From contig JAIFLN010000205.1 in NCBI GenBank assembly GCA_020049045.1, forward strand, positions 1 to 32,157: a DNA stretch of 32,157 nt, in the 5' to 3' direction. Positions 6,201 through 12,378 of the stretch are shown piece after piece; within the stretch, counting starts at the first letter, position 1; the number at the start of each line of letters is the position of its first letter. Made by a program: the position numbers and the translations under genes. The DNA is from Spirochaetota bacterium (GTDB lineage: Bacteria; Spirochaetota; Spirochaetia; JABEVK01). The notes below the pieces were generated by a model. It ran no database searches and was not told where the DNA came from. It saw only the letters and a list, made by a program, of their open reading frames with translations.

Positions 6201-6623
6201 ATGTCTGGAAACACCGAAAACGACCCCAGTGGGGAATTCCACGATCTCCTTACTGCAGACTTGAAAGCTCTCAACAAATTCGCAAAATACCTCGGAAACC
6301 CAAAAGGTGACCTTGGGAGGTTCTTTTTGACAGCCGAGACCGTATTGATCAGACTGAAAACTGAGTCGGAGGATCGGTCGCCTCAAGGAAAGATTGACCA
6401 GTACAATCATTGGCTGAACCGTGCCAGCGACACTTTTCGAGAGGCTGTAGAGTTCTTCTCACAAATGTCAGAAGGACCCGAAAAAGAGCACCGCCGTACA
6501 CAACTTCTTGCCATCTCGAATGTCTACCGTGAAATCCTTGCCGAAAGTCACGTGAGTTTTCCCCTTACCTCCAGGGATCGCTGGCTCATTAGTTTCCCGA
6601 TCACCAACTTGCTGCATCATTAG
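6201..6623 (+). CDS. Hypothetical helical protein, first gene of the WYL-linked cluster
   Basis: This encodes 140 aa (MSGNTENDPSGEFHDLLTAD...), predominantly helical in composition, with no signal peptide or membrane segment and no motif I recognise. Two helical hairpins seem likely around residues 15-60 and 70-120. There is no Shine-Dalgarno sequence at a usable distance (the nearest AGGAG is 17 nt away), but a -10-like box sits 7 nt upstream, so it may be read from a leaderless mRNA. It is divergent from the WYL regulator with 65 bp between them, which usually means direct regulation. Confidence 0.65.
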   Translation: MSGNTENDPSGEFHDLLTADLKALNKFAKYLGNPKGDLGRFFLTAETVLIRLKTESEDRSPQGKIDQYNHWLNRASDTFREAVEFFSQMSEGPEKEHRRTQLLAISNVYREILAESHVSFPLTSRDRWLISFPITNLLHH

Positions 6624-6630
6624 CCGAGGT

Positions 6631-6661
6631 GTCGAATCTTCCGGACAGGGACCTGTAACCT
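6631..6661 (+). promoter_or_regulatory. Repeated promoter motif, copy 2 (before the 6686 gene)
   Basis: GTCGAATCTTCCGGACAGGG at 6631-6650 is followed by TAACCT at 6656-6661, with the same 25-nt offset as copy 1. Here a 24-nt leader with AGAGGAAG precedes the start codon. Confidence 0.55.
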
Positions 6662-6685
6662 AACTCTGAGAGGAAGAAAAATACC

Positions 6686-7111
6686 ATGAGAATATCCTTT
6701 GACATGCCGCTGAATGAGTCTCAGCTGACCCTGCGGAATGATGCTGGAGAAGTCCTGGTTCAGGGATTGAAGCAGGAAGGCTCCTGGGCGATTAAGAAGG
6801 GAACCTGCTATCATGGCCCTTTTGAGGCGTTTTATGACATCAAAATATGGGGAAAGGACAACCGGCTCACCTTTGTGGCGGACTCTGGATTTGGGTATTT
6901 CGTAGGCTTCGATGAGTACTGGCTTGGACCATTTTGTGCCGTTCACGACCTAACTTTTCTAGAAGATCAGGGGATGTGCATCGTTGTGGCCAGAGAGGAA
7001 GATAGGTGGAATGTCATCGTCAACGGTGAAACTCAAGGTAGTTATCCGCACAGGAATGAAGCGATGCTTTTTCGTTCAACCTTAATAGGGAATCCGCAGC
7101 CCACAGTGTGA
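6686..7111 (+). CDS. Hypothetical protein of the WYL-linked cluster
   Basis: This encodes 141 aa beginning MRISFDMPLNESQLTLRNDA. The alternating hydrophobic pattern and many aromatic residues (FGYFVGFDEYWLGPFCAVHD near residues 69-88) suggest a beta-rich cytoplasmic fold. There is no signal peptide, and I recognise no family. The start has AGAGGAAG 9 nt upstream and its own copy of the repeated promoter motif, so it can be expressed separately from the 6201 gene while sharing the same control. The stop is followed by 52 nt holding motif copy 3. Confidence 0.7.
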   Translation: MRISFDMPLNESQLTLRNDAGEVLVQGLKQEGSWAIKKGTCYHGPFEAFYDIKIWGKDNRLTFVADSGFGYFVGFDEYWLGPFCAVHDLTFLEDQGMCIVVAREEDRWNVIVNGETQGSYPHRNEAMLFRSTLIGNPQPTV

Positions 7112-7125
7112 TGCCTCGAGAGTTT

Positions 7126-7157
7126 GTCGAATCTTCCGGACGGCGCCTTGGTAGACT
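7126..7157 (+). promoter_or_regulatory. Repeated promoter motif, copy 3 (before the 7164 gene)
   Basis: GTCGAATCTTCCGGAC at 7126-7141 is identical over 16 nt to copy 2. TAGACT at 7152-7157 serves as -10, and the ATG follows after 6 nt, again suggesting a leaderless start. Confidence 0.55.
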
Positions 7158-7163
7158 ACCTCC

Positions 7164-7487
7164 ATGTACAGAGCGCATGGCTTACTTCAAATCGTCGTGG
7201 GAAAGGAACAGGATCTAACTCGGCCACGACGGGTGATTCCTGTTGGCTACTACTGGATCAGGACAATCGCCAAGTGCGAGGGACTTCCGCCGAACGCAGT
7301 CTTCCGGTTCTTAAAGAAGACCTATTATCGTCATCGTTTTCAAAGGTTGATGCACAAACATCTTCGAACGGAACCGTGGGAGCACTGCTATCTTGTTACG
7401 CTGGAATCGTTCGTCGACGGTGACCTTGTAGTCACAAGGACGAGGATGCTAACCGAGGAATATCCGAATCTTCTCTATGTCCACTAA
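7164..7487 (+). CDS. Hypothetical basic protein, paralogue of the next gene
   Basis: This encodes 107 aa, rich in Arg, His and aromatic residues. FQRLMHKHLRTEPWEHCYLV (about residues 59-78) followed by TLES matches FNKRLGHHLRKEPFDSLHVV and TMRY in the downstream protein. The shared pattern is F-x5-H-L-R-x-E-P-x5-V-T, so the two look like products of a tandem duplication. No family is recognised; the basic character would allow nucleic-acid binding, but that is only a possibility. There is no Shine-Dalgarno sequence; the ATG is 6 nt after a -10-like TAGACT. Confidence 0.65.
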   Translation: MYRAHGLLQIVVGKEQDLTRPRRVIPVGYYWIRTIAKCEGLPPNAVFRFLKKTYYRHRFQRLMHKHLRTEPWEHCYLVTLESFVDGDLVVTRTRMLTEEYPNLLYVH

Positions 7488-7513
7488 GTACTGAATTCTC
7501 GAGGAGGTTTTCC

Positions 7514-7816
7514 GTGCACTACGGTGATCCTGAACATTTGGCTGTTTCTAAGTTGGAGTTTCTGGTTCACAAACACCGGAGAATTGAGTCCTACGAACTC
7601 AAGACGGTTTTGAGGTGTGATTTCATAGACCCACCCGATGTCCTCAAAATCCTTGAAGAGGCAAAGTCTGGAAGAGCATTCAACAAAAGGCTGGGCCATC
7701 ATCTCCGCAAAGAACCATTTGATAGCCTGCATGTTGTCACGATGCGGTACTCCATACCCTGGGAATTTAAAATCACCGAAGTCAGACGCATCTCTGAAAA
7801 TGGCCGCGATTTGTGA
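7514..7816 (+). CDS. Hypothetical protein, paralogue of the preceding gene
   Basis: This encodes 100 aa from a GTG at 7514 with a strong ribosome site (GAGGAGG, 7501-7507, 6 nt away). It shares the F-x5-H-L-R-x-E-P-x5-V-T block with the 107-aa protein before it (residues about 59-80) and a similar order of flanking strands, but is otherwise diverged. No known domain is recognised. Its stop overlaps the GTG of the next gene (GTGA), so the two are translationally coupled. Confidence 0.7.
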   Translation: MHYGDPEHLAVSKLEFLVHKHRRIESYELKTVLRCDFIDPPDVLKILEEAKSGRAFNKRLGHHLRKEPFDSLHVVTMRYSIPWEFKITEVRRISENGRDL

Positions 7817-8838
7817 AGCTGTACACCATGGGTCTATTGGGACCTCTCAGTCGCCTGGACCGTGCAGATTGTCTCGACAAGGGTACCGGCCGAGGCTTTT
7901 TTCGAATTCCGGCTGTCAATCCTGATATTCAGATTCGGGCCAAATGGCTGGACTTGTCTGTGGTGGTTACTTCTGAGTTTCTGGACTACGGGTTTCATCC
8001 AGTTTGGGAAGCGGAACTAAGGCCCCGATGGGACCGCCGTGGTCGATGGATTTGTGAACTTTGCGATCCACGAGACCACCATTCCTCGCTTAAACACTTG
8101 ATCTACCACCACTCACTTTCTCCGCTCAGGAGTTGGATTAAGGATGTCCTGTGCGTCCGGGATGCCGTTGTGTTCTTTCGGGATGGCGACGGCAACACCT
8201 GGGAAGAATTAGCGGACACCTGCGATTTGGAACGACTTCAACAGAACCCCAGCTTTTGGAAGGTTGTCCCCATAACTCCTGAGCCAACGTTGGCCGAGAC
8301 CAAGCTGCCCTGGATGCTGATTCGGTTTCGACAAGATTTGGTCAATCGCCTCACCTTTCGGTACTTCTATCGACTCGTCGCGACGTATCAGCGGCTTGAA
8401 GCGGGAAGACAGGAACACTCAGATGTGCTTTCTGCGGCTGTTCTGGCAGTTCTTCGGCGTCGACGATCGGCATGGAAGACCGAGTTTGTAAACTTGGCCT
8501 TGGGAGTGCAGTACCTGCTAACGAATTCGGTGTCACGATGGTGGACCCTAGAACTTGCATTTGTTGAGTCGTTGGACAATATCGGGCTCGACAGCCCTAC
8601 GCCAACGATTGAACGATGGATTGGATTCAAGCTAGGTATTCCACCCGTTCTCCCGGCTTCCTTCCAGGGGAACAATCTTGATGCCGAATGTAGCGACTTG
8701 GGTACCAAGATGTCAGAAAACTCTGCCTGGGCGGAACCCTTCATACAATTCATGCTCGCGATTTGCCCAAAAGGAAACATCATCCAAACCGATACCCGGC
8801 ACCTTGCCGAGGTGCTCGTTTCGCGATTCGAGGACTGA
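7813..8838 (+). CDS. Hypothetical 341-aa protein with a Cys/His-rich motif
   Basis: The start is taken as the GTG at 7813, which overlaps the previous stop; an ATG at 7828 is the alternative (336 aa). Residues about 77-97 read CELCDPRDHHSSLKHLIYHH, where a C-x2-C and clustered histidines could bind zinc. The C-terminal half is helical with many aromatic residues (around RFRQDLVNRLTFRYFYRLVA). There is no signal peptide, and I do not recognise a family. It sits in the middle of the WYL-linked cluster and is followed after 33 nt by the MotA/FliG-like gene, so it is likely part of the same system and its largest component. Confidence 0.7.
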   Translation: MKLYTMGLLGPLSRLDRADCLDKGTGRGFFRIPAVNPDIQIRAKWLDLSVVVTSEFLDYGFHPVWEAELRPRWDRRGRWICELCDPRDHHSSLKHLIYHHSLSPLRSWIKDVLCVRDAVVFFRDGDGNTWEELADTCDLERLQQNPSFWKVVPITPEPTLAETKLPWMLIRFRQDLVNRLTFRYFYRLVATYQRLEAGRQEHSDVLSAAVLAVLRRRRSAWKTEFVNLALGVQYLLTNSVSRWWTLELAFVESLDNIGLDSPTPTIERWIGFKLGIPPVLPASFQGNNLDAECSDLGTKMSENSAWAEPFIQFMLAICPKGNIIQTDTRHLAEVLVSRFED

Positions 8839-8871
8839 TGAGGCTGATTGCAGACAGAGGGGGTTCTATTG

Positions 8872-9591
8872 ATGCATGATCCATCAAATTCACCGTTTCA
8901 GCTGTTCTACTTTGGGCACCTTGGACGGGTAGCCATCTCGGAAGCCGATAGGCCAATCCTGAGGCAGACCTTTGATACCCTTGTCAAATATATCGGCGCC
9001 GCTCAATGGCTTGGCCTTCTTGCACTCGATGATCTCCTAGAATCAGAACCCGACCCACTTGTGCGTAACACACTCCAAATGGTCACAGACGGTTGCGACC
9101 CGGAACTCGTTGCCGAGGTCCTGCACCTTGGTATTGTGGTTGATCATGCAACCTGCCTGGACCTGGCACAACGCCTTATGGTGTGGCGAACAGCGATCGG
9201 CCTGTTGCAAGGAGACAGCCCGTGGGTTATCCAGAACCTGCTAAGAACTTGGGTCGGCGACGAAGTGGACTGGCACAAGTTTCCTGAGATGGAAGAACCG
9301 CCTTTCATCGAGAATCCTGAAACTAGCCTCGAGTTCCTGATCAGTCTCGACGAGACCTCATGCCGTGCAGTCCTTCGAGAGCTCGACGAACAGGAACTCC
9401 TTCACGTTATCCTTTTAGGTTCCCAACAGGTGCGATCCGTTATCTTGGTCAGCCTCGGCGCTTATCGCAGATTCCGGGCATTTGAACAGGCAAAGACAAC
9501 TTCGCTGCGTCTCGAGCGCCGCGATATTCCCAAAACTCTAGAGCACATTTCTTTTCTGCAGGCCCTATTGGATCGTCGAGGTCTCTCTTGA
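8872..9591 (+). CDS. MotA-helix-like plus FliG C-terminal-like protein of unknown function
   Basis: I choose ATG 8872 (239 aa) because AGAGGGGG lies 8 nt upstream; a TTG at 8848 is possible. Residues about 40-85 (LGLLALDDLLESEPDPLVRN, then LQMVTDGCDPELVAEVL) resemble the cytoplasmic helices of MotA (GLLxLE...DPxLRxGLQLVVDGTDPEL). Residues about 155-238 (LDETSCRAVLRELDEQELLH, then LERRDIPKTLEHISFLQALL) resemble the FliG C-terminal domain (LDDRxIQxVLREVDxxxL). No membrane segment is present, and the positions of FliG's torque-generating charged residues (around K264, D288, D289) appear not to be conserved. No flagellar genes are in the window. It may be a repurposed scaffold. The assignment is by eye and needs a profile search. 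Confidence 0.55.
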   Translation: MHDPSNSPFQLFYFGHLGRVAISEADRPILRQTFDTLVKYIGAAQWLGLLALDDLLESEPDPLVRNTLQMVTDGCDPELVAEVLHLGIVVDHATCLDLAQRLMVWRTAIGLLQGDSPWVIQNLLRTWVGDEVDWHKFPEMEEPPFIENPETSLEFLISLDETSCRAVLRELDEQELLHVILLGSQQVRSVILVSLGAYRRFRAFEQAKTTSLRLERRDIPKTLEHISFLQALLDRRGLS

Positions 9592-9977
9592 GTTCCGACG
9601 GTTTAAGCACAGGCTTTTCGACACTGGTTGCCCAAATCCAGGTTGACGACCACGGACGCCTCGAACTGCACTACCTGCTGGAAAAGCTTCGGGACTATTT
9701 GTACCGCCTTCGTAGCGGAAGCGTTACCAAAGCAGAAATAGACGATGAGATTCACCCGGGTCTTCGCCAAGGGCTTCGGATGCTTGACGACGGCTTCCCC
9801 GTTGAGCTTATGGGTGAGATTCACTACACATCCGCCGTGGCCGCAGGTGCAACGGGGACGGAACTGGCCGAACAGCTCCTGATATGGCGAAGTATGCAGG
9901 CAGCTCATCACGGCGAGAGTCCCAACACAGCCTGCATGATCCTAGAGACTATATGTCAGGGCAAGCAACGCGGTTGA
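9588..9977 (+). CDS. MotA-helix-like small protein, paralogue of the N-terminal half of the preceding gene
   Basis: This encodes 129 aa from a TTG at 9588 overlapping the preceding stop (TTGA), with GAGG 7 nt upstream; no ATG or GTG is better placed. HPGLRQGLRMLDDGFPVELM (about residues 57-76) and LAEQLLIWRSMQAAHHGESP parallel DPLVRNTLQMVTDGCDPELV and LAQRLMVWRTAIGLLQGDSP of the 239-aa protein, but the FliG-like part is missing. The pair probably arose by duplication and, given the coupled translation, their products may associate. It is the last gene before the island end. Confidence 0.6.
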   Translation: MSSDGLSTGFSTLVAQIQVDDHGRLELHYLLEKLRDYLYRLRSGSVTKAEIDDEIHPGLRQGLRMLDDGFPVELMGEIHYTSAVAAGATGTELAEQLLIWRSMQAAHHGESPNTACMILETICQGKQRG

Positions 9978-10016
9978 GCGGCTGTTTCCGCGAATCCATG
10001 GAGAGTGCCACTCCAC

Positions 10017-10190
10017 CCAATCCCGAAACTTCGCCACATTCCATCGCACCCACCGAAGCAAACCAAAAGGCGTCAATACTGGCGTCACTTTCCCGGAAGA
10101 GGACTCGGGCTTCGTGACCTCGCGTCCATGCGAGGTCAGCCGCCCAGCCTCCGTCGCTTCCGCTCGCCTCCTGCTCGCTCTTCCTCGGGC
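10017..10190. repeat. Copy C of the ~175-bp direct repeat, next to tRNA-Leu
   Basis: This corresponds to 1275-1450, including GGCGTCAATACTGGCGTCAC (10069-10088) and the 16-nt tRNA 3'-end copy (10092-10107). From 10190 to 10290 follows a GC-rich, hairpin-dense stretch: GCGACGC/GCGTCGC arms at 10239-10260 and a perfect 10-bp stem GGGTTTCGCT/AGCGAAACCC at 10263-10286. I see no gene in 9978-10331. Confidence 0.7.
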
Positions 10191-10298
10191 CGCCCTTCGG
10201 GCTCATGCCTCGGCGCGACTGCGGATCTCGCCCTCTTCGCGACGCGCTCCGCTGCGTCGCTCGGGTTTCGCTCCGAAGCGAAACCCGTCCGGGCAAAT

Positions 10299-10328
10299 AA
10301 AAAAACCGCTCCGAAGAGCGGCTTTTTT
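10299..10328. terminator. Bidirectional intrinsic terminator after tRNA-Leu
   Basis: An ACCGCTC-CGAA-GAGCGGC-type stem is flanked by seven A on the left and six T on the right, so it can stop transcripts from either direction. On the minus strand it lies a few nt after the tRNA 3' end. Confidence 0.9.
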
Positions 10329-10331
10329 ATT

Positions 10332-10413
10332 TGCCCGGAAGAGGACTCGAACCTCCACGCCTCGCGGCACTAGTACCTGAAACTAGCGTGTATACCAATT
10401 TCACCATCCGGGC
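10332..10413 (-). tRNA. tRNA-Leu (anticodon CAG)
   Basis: The minus strand folds into a class II tRNA of 82 nt. The acceptor is GCCCGGA pairing with TCCGGGC, with discriminator A. The anticodon stem CTAGT/ACTAG has loop TTCAGGT, giving CAG. A long variable arm follows (about CCGCGAGGCG), then the T arm GAGG-TTCGAGT-CCTC. CCA is not encoded, so it must be added enzymatically. Its 3' half is the attachment target of the island (identical 26 bp at 1467-1492), and integration has left the gene whole. A sigma-70 promoter lies directly upstream and a terminator directly downstream. Confidence 0.95.
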
Positions 10414-10424
10414 GATGATGCACC

Positions 10425-10453
10425 AAGCTACCGAAAACAGCCTGTAGTGTCAA
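10425..10453 (-). promoter_or_regulatory. Sigma-70 promoter of tRNA-Leu
   Basis: On the minus strand a perfect TTGACA (10453-10448), a 17-bp spacer and TAGCTT (10430-10425) end 12 nt before the mature tRNA 5' end. Confidence 0.75.
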
Positions 10454-10482
10454 GCCACGGACTACGACTTCGATGCTCTCCA

Positions 10483-10701
10483 TCAGAGAATAACCTCATC
10501 GAGATTTTCAAGGTCCTTTTCAAGCAACTCCGTCTTGATCCTCAAAGATGAGATGGAAACAGAGAGCTCCCCCAAGAAATCCTCTTTCTGGTCGGCAGTC
10601 AGGTGATCCTTTTTGATGGCATTGAGGAGCCGAAGAGTCTCCAGACACTCCGCCTCCAGCTCGTCGAAATACACCTGATAGGTTACCTTTGTTGCGATCA
10701 T
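10483..10701 (-). CDS. Small hypothetical coiled-coil protein (72 aa)
   Basis: It begins MIATKVTYQVYFDELEAECL, is Leu/Glu/Lys-rich and probably all-helical, ending ELLEKDLENLDEVIL. The start is well supported: GAGAGGAGG lies 8 nt upstream and the ATG overlaps the stop of the preceding gene (ATGA). No family is recognised. It may pair with the 61-aa product made from the same transcript. Confidence 0.65.
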   Translation of the reverse strand: MIATKVTYQVYFDELEAECLETLRLLNAIKKDHLTADQKEDFLGELSVSISSLRIKTELLEKDLENLDEVIL

Positions 10702-10883
10702 CGCCCTAACCTCCTCTCAACAATGTCCATACTTTTTTGGAAGGCATTGATCTCAGCTTGCCAATGGTGGATGACACGCAAATCCGGCTCTGACTTCAGC
10801 TCCTCAATGAGAATCTTCTCCTTATGAAGCTGAATTTGCCGCATCAAACCAATTCGCCTCTTCTTCAGTGCCTGATTGCCCAT
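10698..10883 (-). CDS. Small hypothetical helical protein (61 aa)
   Basis: It begins MGNQALKKRRIGLMRQIQLH, is basic and helical, and ends MDIVERRLGR. It has no Shine-Dalgarno sequence. A TTGACG / 18 bp / TAGCCT promoter ends 6 nt before the ATG, so the mRNA should start at or next to the start codon. Its last codons encode the ribosome site of the overlapping 72-aa gene. The function is unknown. Confidence 0.6.
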   Translation of the reverse strand: MGNQALKKRRIGLMRQIQLHKEKILIEELKSEPDLRVIHHWQAEINAFQKSMDIVERRLGR

Positions 10884-10889
10884 TGCAAT

Positions 10890-10919
10890 AGGCTAGGTCT
10901 GGATAACCACATCCGTCAA
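10890..10919 (-). promoter_or_regulatory. Promoter for the 61/72-aa gene pair, leaderless type
   Basis: On the minus strand TTGACG (10919-10914), an 18-bp spacer and TAGCCT (10895-10890) fill the whole 37-bp gap after hsp20. The ATG begins 6 nt beyond the -10. Confidence 0.55.
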
Positions 10920-10920
10920 G

Positions 10921-11424
10921 TCAGCTCTTGATCTCGACCTTGATCCCTTCCTTGGGTGTCACGGCCACTTTGGCGGGAACCATGATGCGCAGCAGACCGT
11001 TCTTAAAAGCGGCGGACACCTGCGCCTGCTCAAACTTGTCGGCGGGCACGTAGTACTTCTGTTGTTCCACCGGTTTCAGCTTCAGACGGCGCTTGAGGTA
11101 ACGCAGACCTTCCGCTTCTTCGACCACCTGGGGTCGGGCGCTGAAATTCAGATAATCCCCGACAAATTGAAGTTCCAAGTCTTCCTGTTGAAACCCTGCC
11201 AGGGCCATTTCGATGACCAGATCTTTATCAGGGGTCAGGTAGACGTTCATGGGCGGGTAGGCGTAGGCGGGGTAAAAGTCGAGTCCTTCCGTCCACAAGC
11301 CCCGGGCCTGGAAGGTTTTCTCCATCTCAGTCTGGAGCTTTTCGCTGATGCTGTCGACCTGACCAAACACTTCGTCGAGGAACTTGTTCAGGTCCATAAA
11401 AGGGAATTTGTTGTCTTTGTTCAT
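10921..11424 (-). CDS. Small heat-shock protein, Hsp20/alpha-crystallin family
   Basis: This is a 167-aa ATP-independent holdase chaperone. I start at ATG 11424 because GGAGG lies 5 nt upstream and the family N-terminus (NKFPFMDLNKFLDEVFGQVD) begins there, although the frame stays open further upstream. The alpha-crystallin domain spans about residues 57-155: PPMNVYLTPDKDLVIEMALA, then LRYLKRRLKLKPVEQQKYYV. Its signature AAFKNGLLRIMVPA is the conserved A-x-x-x-N-G-L-x-I motif that closes the domain. The short tail ends VEIKS, without a clear I-x-I motif. The leader can fold over the ribosome site (see 11428-11462), suggesting thermal control of translation. It is divergent from the YmdB-like gene. 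Confidence 0.92.
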   Translation of the reverse strand: MNKDNKFPFMDLNKFLDEVFGQVDSISEKLQTEMEKTFQARGLWTEGLDFYPAYAYPPMNVYLTPDKDLVIEMALAGFQQEDLELQFVGDYLNFSARPQVVEEAEGLRYLKRRLKLKPVEQQKYYVPADKFEQAQVSAAFKNGLLRIMVPAKVAVTPKEGIKVEIKS

Positions 11425-11427
11425 GAC

Positions 11428-11462
11428 AACCTCCGTTTTGTCCCCCACAAGGGGACTAGGTT
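11428..11462 (-). promoter_or_regulatory. Candidate RNA thermometer in the hsp20 leader
   Basis: In minus-strand RNA a 6-bp stem (GUCCCC/GGGGAC, genomic 11456-11451 with 11445-11440) brings AACCU (11462-11458) next to AGGUU (11432-11428), which includes part of the ribosome site. Heat melting of the outer helix would free it. A TATATT box near 11510-11505 could be the -10. Confidence 0.4.
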
Positions 11463-11556
11463 TCCAGCCCCTGACGGCGACTGGAGAGGGCAACACCCTC
11501 CCCTTCAATATACTGCCCTTTCCCTTGGAAGAAAACTCGAGTAGATTAGTCAGCAG

Positions 11557-12378
11557 ATGCGCATCCTCTACATTGCCGAGCCTGTCGGTAAACCAGGGCT
11601 TTTCACCCTCCGTCATACCTTGGGCGATTTGAAAAAGGAGTTCCGCCCCGACTTCACCTTCGGATGCGGCGATGGGGCCACGGGTGGTTTCGGTCTGGGG
11701 AAGAATCATGCCTTCTATTTGCACAAGATTGGTCTGCAGGCCATCACCCTGGGCGAATGTGCCTATTACAAAAAAGACCTTCACCCGATTCTGCCCACAC
11801 TGAATTTTCTGTTACGGCCTGCCAACTTTCCCGACTCGGCCCCGGGGCGAGGTTCCCGAATCTTCACAACCCCAGCAGGCAAAATCGCCATCGTTTCGCT
11901 GTTGGGCCAGAGCGGCTACACCAAGACGCATCTGGCAAGCCCCTTCAGTACCCTTGAGGGGTTTCTGGAACGCCTCAAACGCGAAACGAACCACATTGTC
12001 ATCGACTTCCATGCTGTCACTTCTGCCGAAAAAGGCACGTTTTTCCACTGGGCCGACGGAAAAGTCAGCGCTGTGATCGGCAGCCATCAGAAAATTCCAA
12101 CGGCCGATGCCCGGGTTCTGCCCCACGGTACGGCGGTCATCACCGACGCGGGGCGCACAGGTTCGCGGCAATCGGTGGGTGGCTTCGCTCCCGCCAAAGA
12201 AATCGAGCGCTTCCTCACCGGCATTCCCGACCGCAGCGAAGAGTGCTGGAACGACCTGATGATTCAAGGCCTGTTTTTGGAAACCAACGAAACAGGACGG
12301 GCCGTTTCGGTCCAACCCTTTCAAAGAACCTGCAAGGAGGTCCCCCGTGAACCGACAGGGAACGATCAAGAAGATTGA
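11557..12378 (+). CDS. YmdB-like metallophosphoesterase with a degenerate active site
   Basis: This encodes 273 aa that align with TIGR00282/YmdB 2',3'-cAMP phosphodiesterases almost without gaps: VGKPG near residue 10, GATGGFG at 40-46, AITLG at 62-66, DFHAVTSAEK at 150-159, GSHQKIPTAD at 175-184, and GTAVITDAGRTG at 191-202. Several residues known to bind the two metals or act in catalysis are changed. Asp8 is Glu, Glu39-Asn40 are Asp-Gly, Asn67-His68 are Glu-Cys, and the second His of the HxH is Lys179; His152 and His177 remain. It is probably a non-catalytic relative or has a different chemistry. No clear Shine-Dalgarno sequence precedes the ATG. It overlaps the rseC-like gene by 32 bp. 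Confidence 0.8.
   Translation: MRILYIAEPVGKPGLFTLRHTLGDLKKEFRPDFTFGCGDGATGGFGLGKNHAFYLHKIGLQAITLGECAYYKKDLHPILPTLNFLLRPANFPDSAPGRGSRIFTTPAGKIAIVSLLGQSGYTKTHLASPFSTLEGFLERLKRETNHIVIDFHAVTSAEKGTFFHWADGKVSAVIGSHQKIPTADARVLPHGTAVITDAGRTGSRQSVGGFAPAKEIERFLTGIPDRSEECWNDLMIQGLFLETNETGRAVSVQPFQRTCKEVPREPTGNDQED

Larger units (their letters stand above)
1493..10355. mobile_element. Genomic island integrated at tRNA-Leu(CAG), no visible integrase
   Basis: Bounded by the 26-bp tRNA repeat (1467-1492 and 10356-10381), the segment holds a toxin-antitoxin pair, lipoprotein genes, a DUF429 protein, a WYL regulator and a cluster of unrecognised genes. Two of its genes have in-frame stops, a sign of decay or readthrough. 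The shared 175-bp repeat on the same side of both attachment copies suggests that a second related element ends at 1466. No tyrosine or serine recombinase is encoded, so the element is either non-autonomous or has lost that gene. Confidence 0.65.

Noticed and set aside
10263-10286. The 10-bp perfect hairpin downstream of tRNA-Leu as a second terminator
   Set aside because: No T-tract follows on either strand; it seems to be part of the hairpin-rich repeat DNA.
11440-11456. The GTCCCC/GGGGAC hairpin as a third copy of the 1244/4175 palindrome
   Set aside because: Core and spacing differ (loop CACAA, no CCACCGTGG), and it lies in the hsp20 leader.
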